This document shows, piece by piece, positions 13,883-16,779 of a stretch of 16,779 nucleotides of DNA (its first letter is position 1; every line of letters begins with the position of its first letter). The stretch covers positions 1 to 16,779 of the forward strand of contig JBLRWQ010000061.1 in the NCBI GenBank assembly GCA_047921175.1, written 5' to 3'. Position numbers and translations under genes: made by a program. This DNA comes from T1Sed10-7 sp047921175 (lineage in GTDB: Bacteria; Actinomycetota; Nitriliruptoria; Nitriliruptorales; Nitriliruptoraceae). The notes beneath the pieces were generated by a model. It saw nothing but the letters and a program-made list of their open reading frames with translations, did no database searches and was not told the DNA's origin.

Positions 13883-14209
13883 TCAGTCGTCGGCCCGGGA
13901 GGTCAGGACCTCGTCGATCCACTGCAGGCCGGCGATCGCGGCCGGGAACCCGGCCGTGGAGATCGCGAGCATCGCGACGTGGTGCAGTTCCTCGGCACCC
14001 ATGCCGAGGTCGAGCGCCTTGCGGGCGTTGGAGCGGACCGCCCCCTCCGCCTCCCGGCCGATCGCGATACCGAGCGTGACGAGTCGCTGCTGACGCTCGT
14101 CCAGCGGCCCGGCTGCGGCCGTCGCGGCACCCAGCGCATCCGTGGCGGCGGCCACGGCAACGAACCGGTCGCGGTAGCTCGCGTAGATGTCGGGGACATG
14201 TTCGGTCAT
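13883..14209 (-). CDS. Carboxymuconolactone-decarboxylase/AhpD-like small protein without cysteine
   Basis: A 108-residue, all-helical protein. Residues 40-95 match the CMD/AhpD-like fold: RLVTLGIAIGREAEGAVRSNARKALDLGMGAEELHHVAMLAI. The redox CxxC pair of AhpD is absent; in fact there is no cysteine at all, and the position where many CMD proteins have His (RSHARRAL) is Asn61. It is therefore not a peroxidase partner. It may be a lyase-like or non-catalytic member. The start ATG has AGGAGGA at the right distance. It stands alone on the minus strand, divergent from mobB and convergent with the rhodanese gene. Function cannot be told from sequence. Confidence 0.72.
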   Translation of the reverse strand: MTEHVPDIYASYRDRFVAVAAATDALGAATAAAGPLDERQQRLVTLGIAIGREAEGAVRSNARKALDLGMGAEELHHVAMLAISTAGFPAAIAGLQWIDEVLTSRADD

Positions 14210-14270
14210 GGCGGTTCCTCCTCGTCGTCGGGATGCACCGTAGGCGAGCAGCGCGCGGCCGCCACCCCGC

Positions 14271-14312
14271 TACGGTGCCCTCCCGCCCCGGTGCCCTCCC
14301 GCCCCGGTGCCC
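14271..14312 (+). repeat. Tandem 16-bp repeat in the mobB leader, with possible -10 box
   Basis: The unit GGTGCCCTCCCGCCCC occurs at 14274-14289 and 14290-14305, and its first seven bases again at 14306-14312. A TACGGT hexamer at 14271-14276 is a possible -10 box that overlaps the first unit. The repeat would then lie in the mRNA leader of mobB. No function is known. Confidence 0.5.
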
Positions 14313-14334
14313 GTCGCGTCAGGAGCTGCTCGGC

Positions 14335-14973
14335 ATGTCCATCATCGCGGTCGTCGGGGACTCCGGCAGCGGCAAGACACTGCTGTGTGAGCAGGCCACC
14401 GCTGCGCTGGTCGCCGAGGGACTGCGGGTCGCCTACGTCAAGCATGCCGCGCACGGCTTCCAACCTGCCCGACCTGGCTCTGACAGCGAGCGGGTCCGTG
14501 CCGCTGGGGCGGACCCGGTGGTGGTGCTCGGGCCCGACGGGGTGCTGGAGCTGCATGCAGGGCAGGGGTCGCCCGAGGAGCTGCTCACGCAGGTCCTGAC
14601 CGGACTGCGCGGCGAGGTGGTGCTGCTCGAGGGCTTCAGCGGTGGCCGGTGGCCCAAGGTGCGGGTCTCGGTGGACGGCGCCGAACCCCGCGCGGTCGCC
14701 GAGCCGGTGCTCGCGGACGTCTCCCGGCCGGCGGACGAGCCCTTCCCCGACGACGTCATCCGCACGGTCGCCAAGCTCCTCGCCGAGCAGCGCGACCGGA
14801 TCGGGCCGGACCGGGCCCGCCTCCATGCTGATGGGCGCGAGGTGCCGTTGCGCGGGTTCGCCCAGAGCGTCGTCGCTGCGACGGTCCGGGGGATGACCAC
14901 GACCCTGCGTGGTGTCGGCGACGTGGACGTGCTCGAGCTCAAGCTCGAGCGGCAGGACCCGGGACCGGGGTGA
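14335..14973 (+). CDS. mobB: Molybdopterin-guanine dinucleotide biosynthesis adapter MobB
   Basis: The 212-residue GTP-binding protein assists MobA in attaching GMP to molybdopterin, giving the bis-MGD cofactor used by DMSO-reductase-family enzymes such as the Phs-type subunit upstream. Walker A is GDSGSGKT (8-15). KHAAHGF (36-42) and GSDSERVRAAGAD (48-60) match the KH and D-S-x-R-x-x-x-AGA blocks of MobB. LLEGF at 97-101 is the Walker B-like site. Residues about 163-205 form an extra C-terminal domain (DGREVPLRGFAQ, then TTTLRGVGDVD), as in some longer MobB proteins of anaerobes. AGGAG lies 9 bases before the ATG. The gene is alone, with no mobA in view, and is divergent from the CMD-like gene. 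Confidence 0.88.
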   Translation: MSIIAVVGDSGSGKTLLCEQATAALVAEGLRVAYVKHAAHGFQPARPGSDSERVRAAGADPVVVLGPDGVLELHAGQGSPEELLTQVLTGLRGEVVLLEGFSGGRWPKVRVSVDGAEPRAVAEPVLADVSRPADEPFPDDVIRTVAKLLAEQRDRIGPDRARLHADGREVPLRGFAQSVVAATVRGMTTTLRGVGDVDVLELKLERQDPGPG

Positions 14974-14974
14974 C

Positions 14975-14995
14975 GCTGGCGGAGATCCCGCCAGC
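14975..14995 (+). terminator. Hairpin directly after mobB
   Basis: GCTGGCGG (14975-14982) pairs perfectly with CCGCCAGC (14988-14995) around a 5-base loop, one base after the mobB stop. It has no T-tract. It probably separates mobB transcription from the arsR genes, which appear to have their own promoter. Confidence 0.55.
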
Positions 14996-15036
14996 AGGAG
15001 GCGTTGGGCCCCCCGTCGGCCGCCACGGGCTCGCGG

Positions 15037-15042
15037 TACCCT
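15037..15042 (+). promoter_or_regulatory. -10 box for a leaderless arsR transcript (first gene)
   Basis: TACCCT fits the actinobacterial -10 form TANNNT and ends 7 bases before the ATG at 15050. The transcript would then begin at or next to the start codon. No Shine-Dalgarno is present before this ATG. No convincing -35 is visible. Confidence 0.55.
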
Positions 15043-15049
15043 CACCCGG

Positions 15050-15439
15050 ATGGCGACGTCACCGGTTCCCGCACACGAACGCACCTCGGGCAAGACCACC
15101 GTGGGTGTCGAGGAGCGGGTGCGGCTGCTCAAGGCGATCGCCGACCCGACCCGACTGGCCGTGCTGGATAGGCTGGCCTGCTGTGGGCCGCACGGCCACT
15201 GCGACCTCGAGGACCTGCTGGACGTGCCCACCTCGCGGCTGTCCTTCCACCTCAAGGTGCTGCGCGAGGCCGGCCTGGTCCGGAGCGAGCGAGATGGCAA
15301 GCGGGTCCACTACCGGCTCGCTGACGGGGCGTTCGACCGGATCTGCCGTGCGGTGCCGGTGGCTGCCGACGGCGAGGACGGCCCGCGGGGGCACGCAGCG
15401 GCTGCCGGCGTGATCAACGCCTCGGTAGCGGCGAGGTAG
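15050..15439 (+). CDS. ArsR/SmtB-family repressor (first of two)
   Basis: The 129-residue winged-helix repressor has ADPTRLAVLDRL (31-42), the helix-turn-helix VPTSRLSFHLKVLREAGLV (59-77) and the wing SERDGKRVHYRL (79-90). Cys44, Cys45 and Cys51 lie just before the DNA-reading helix, and Cys99 further on. Cys51 aligns with the CxC region (ELCVCDL) that binds As(III) in classic ArsR. The start at 15050 is chosen because a -10 box ends 7 bases upstream; the frame is open further upstream but without a ribosome site. It is followed after 110 bases by a paralogue with an almost identical recognition helix. Effector may be arsenite, an organoarsenical or another thiol-binding toxicant. Confidence 0.88.
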   Translation: MATSPVPAHERTSGKTTVGVEERVRLLKAIADPTRLAVLDRLACCGPHGHCDLEDLLDVPTSRLSFHLKVLREAGLVRSERDGKRVHYRLADGAFDRICRAVPVAADGEDGPRGHAAAAGVINASVAAR

Positions 15440-15537
15440 CCGAGCCTGACGCAGCCGCCGGTCCGCCTCGCCGTGCGTCGACCGGAGGGCCTGCGACCTC
15501 GGGACCTTCGGCACCCGTTGGCGTGCTCCCGCGGTCG

Positions 15538-15543
15538 TATCTT
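15538..15543 (+). promoter_or_regulatory. -10 box for a leaderless arsR transcript (second gene)
   Basis: TATCTT fits TANNNT and ends 6 bases before the ATG at 15550. As for the first repressor, no Shine-Dalgarno is seen, so initiation at the AUG itself is likely. The 110-base gap between the two arsR genes therefore carries its own promoter. Confidence 0.55.
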
Positions 15544-15549
15544 CCAAGC

Positions 15550-15936
15550 ATGGTTGGACGATCAACGGCGGAGGTCGCCTCGGTGACCGACCGTGCCTCC
15601 GAGGTCGATGGTGTCCTGCGGGTCGAGGTGTTCCGTGCCCTCGGTGACCCGACGCGGCTCGCCGTGCTCGACCTGCTCGCCATCCACGGCTCGCGCTGCC
15701 ACTGTGAGCTCGAGGCGCAGCTCGGGGTCCCGGCGAACCGCCTGTCGTTCCACCTCAAGGTCCTGCGGGACGTCGGTCTGGTCGGCGCCGTCCGACGAGG
15801 CCGGCGGTCCCACTACCACCTCGAGCCGGGCGCCCTGGACCTCCTACAGGCGGCCCTGCCCGCACGGCAGCAGCCGTACGCGACCGCCACGACCGGCAGC
15901 GGCTGCCGGACGGGCGACCTCGAGGTGACCAGATGA
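15550..15936 (+). CDS. ArsR/SmtB-family repressor (second of two)
   Basis: The 128-residue winged-helix repressor has LGDPTRLAVLDLL (31-43), the helix-turn-helix VPANRLSFHLKVLRDVGLV (60-78) and the wing RRGRRSHYHLE (82-92). A C-x-C pair (Cys50, Cys52; RCHCELE) sits where ArsR binds As(III), with a further Cys119 near the C-terminus. The recognition helix shares RLSFHLKVLR with the first repressor, so the two may bind similar operators. The ATG at 15550 is preceded by a -10 box and no Shine-Dalgarno; a GTG at 15523 would put the -10 inside the gene. Its stop overlaps the permease start by 4 bases (ATGA), so it is the permease's operon partner. Confidence 0.88.
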   Translation: MVGRSTAEVASVTDRASEVDGVLRVEVFRALGDPTRLAVLDLLAIHGSRCHCELEAQLGVPANRLSFHLKVLRDVGLVGAVRRGRRSHYHLEPGALDLLQAALPARQQPYATATTGSGCRTGDLEVTR

Positions 15937-16779
15937 GCGCTGCCGATCCCCGCCACGGCGTCCAGGCCCAACACGAGCCGGTGTCCACCCGCGCCGCCGG
16001 GCCGTCGCCGACGCGCCGCTTGGTCATCGGCCTCGTGGCCGCGGCCGGCGCCTGGGTCGCGCTGTACGCGATCAACGAGCGGCTGTGGGATGTGCTGATC
16101 TACGACCTGCTTGGGCTCGACCCCGAGACCCGGCTCGGGCAGGCGGTGCACTTCTTCCTGTACGACACCTCGAAGATCATGCTGCTGATCGTCGGGCTGA
16201 TCTTCGCCATCAGCCTGGCCCGCTCCGCGATCCCCCCGGAGCGCATCCGAGACCTGATCGCCGGCCGACACGTGGCTGTCGGGTTCGTCCTGGCGGCGGT
16301 CTTCGGCGCGATCACCCCGTTCTGCTCCTGCTCCTCGGTCCCGCTGTTCATCGGCTTCGTGGCCGCGGGTGTGCCGCTGGGGGTGACGCTGACCTTCCTG
16401 ATCACCTCGCCGCTGATCAACCAGATCGGGGTGGTCATGCTGGCCGGGATGGTCGGTTGGCAGATCGCGGCGCTGTACGTGCTGACGGGGATGGTCATGG
16501 CGATCGTCGCCGGTGTGTTGCTGTCCCGGTTCAACCTGGAGCGCTGGATCGATCCGTTCGTGACCGAGCTGCCGACGCCGACGTCGGTCGACGGAGGCAA
16601 ACCGACCCTGTCGGACCGTATCGACAACGCGAGGGACGAGACGGTCGACATCGTCCGGAGCGTCTGGCTCTACGTGCTGGTCGGGATCGCGCTCGGGGCC
16701 GGGATCCACGGCTGGGTTCCTGCGGACCTCTTCGTGACCACCGGTATCGCCGACAGCGTCTGGTCGGTGCCGGTCGCGA
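15933..16779 (+). CDS. ArsP/YraQ-family (DUF318) permease, right end missing
   Basis: The visible 282 residues lack only the C-terminus, cut by the window edge. A polar N-terminus is followed by helices at about 30-47, 81-98, 113-140 and onward. The family signature ITPFCSCSSVPLFIGFVAAGVP has the paired Cys131 and Cys133, and LTFLITSPLINQIG follows. ArsP members export trivalent organoarsenicals such as methylarsenite; many other DUF318 permeases have no proven substrate. Translation is coupled to the second arsR (ATGA overlap), which supports control by it and a toxic-metalloid substrate. Further genes of the operon, if any, lie outside the window. Confidence 0.87.
   Translation, partial: MSAADPRHGVQAQHEPVSTRAAGPSPTRRLVIGLVAAAGAWVALYAINERLWDVLIYDLLGLDPETRLGQAVHFFLYDTSKIMLLIVGLIFAISLARSAIPPERIRDLIAGRHVAVGFVLAAVFGAITPFCSCSSVPLFIGFVAAGVPLGVTLTFLITSPLINQIGVVMLAGMVGWQIAALYVLTGMVMAIVAGVLLSRFNLERWIDPFVTELPTPTSVDGGKPTLSDRIDNARDETVDIVRSVWLYVLVGIALGAGIHGWVPADLFVTTGIADSVWSVPVA

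Noticed and set aside
14931..14950. GCTCGAGC-TCAA-GCTCGAGC hairpin near the end of mobB
   Set aside because: It encodes the LELKLE stretch of the protein by GAG/CTC codons and is likely a by-product of coding. The hairpin just after the stop is the better terminator.
15000..15560. ArsR operators in front of the two repressor genes
   Set aside because: I looked for a 12-2-12 type imperfect dyad at both promoters and found none clear enough to report.
1..16779. CRISPR array, transposase, integrase or att repeats
   Set aside because: No regularly spaced repeats, no transposase or recombinase motifs and no duplicated tRNA end were found on either strand.

Overview
This 16.8 kb window is a GC-rich, densely coded piece of a bacterial chromosome, most likely actinobacterial. 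The evidence is a tRNA-Gln/tRNA-Glu pair of the kind that often sits near gltX in Actinobacteria, PhoP boxes built from 11-bp GTTCACC-type units as in Streptomyces, a DapD of the long mycobacterial type, two apparently leaderless regulator genes with TANNNT -10 boxes, and near-exclusive G/C third codon positions. The glutamate/aspartate-rich linkers behind both lipoprotein signal peptides would suit a salt-tolerant, deep-branching actinobacterium such as the Nitriliruptoria. That placement is inference. No insertion sequence, phage block or CRISPR array is visible.

Layout: (1) 49-388: promoter, tRNA-Gln(CUG), tRNA-Glu(CUC) and a strong hairpin terminator with a UUCG loop, shared with a convergent gene for an HNH endonuclease carrying three zinc-knuckle repeats (392-1084, minus). 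(2) 1216-5439: a Pho-box-controlled high-affinity phosphate importer, pstS-pstC-pstA-pstB, without phoU. A hairpin separates pstS from pstC, and pstB has an extended N-terminus. (3) 5479-8509 (minus): dapD-dapE of lysine/diaminopimelate synthesis, followed by a ComB-like 2-phosphosulfolactate phosphatase gene. (4) 8858-13774: a three-subunit molybdopterin oxidoreductase of the thiosulfate/polysulfide reductase (PhsABC) type, then a lipoprotein with two intact rhodanese domains. Together they look like a cell-surface module for sulfane-sulfur respiration or turnover. (5) 13883-14973: a small cysteine-free carboxymuconolactone-decarboxylase-like protein (minus) and mobB (plus), which helps make the bis-MGD cofactor that the Phs-type enzyme needs. 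(6) 15050-16779: two ArsR/SmtB repressors in tandem, then a permease of the ArsP/YraQ (DUF318) family that runs off the right edge. This looks like an arsenical or thiol-reactive toxicant efflux locus.

How they fit: region 2 supplies phosphate under PhoP control. Region 4 depends on Tat export (twin-arginine signal on the catalytic subunit) and on MobB-dependent cofactor from region 5. Region 6 adds cysteine-based sensing and efflux. The most interesting unit is the Phs-type reductase with a co-directional double-rhodanese lipoprotein and nearby mobB. The second is the tandem, probably leaderless, arsR pair feeding the permease.
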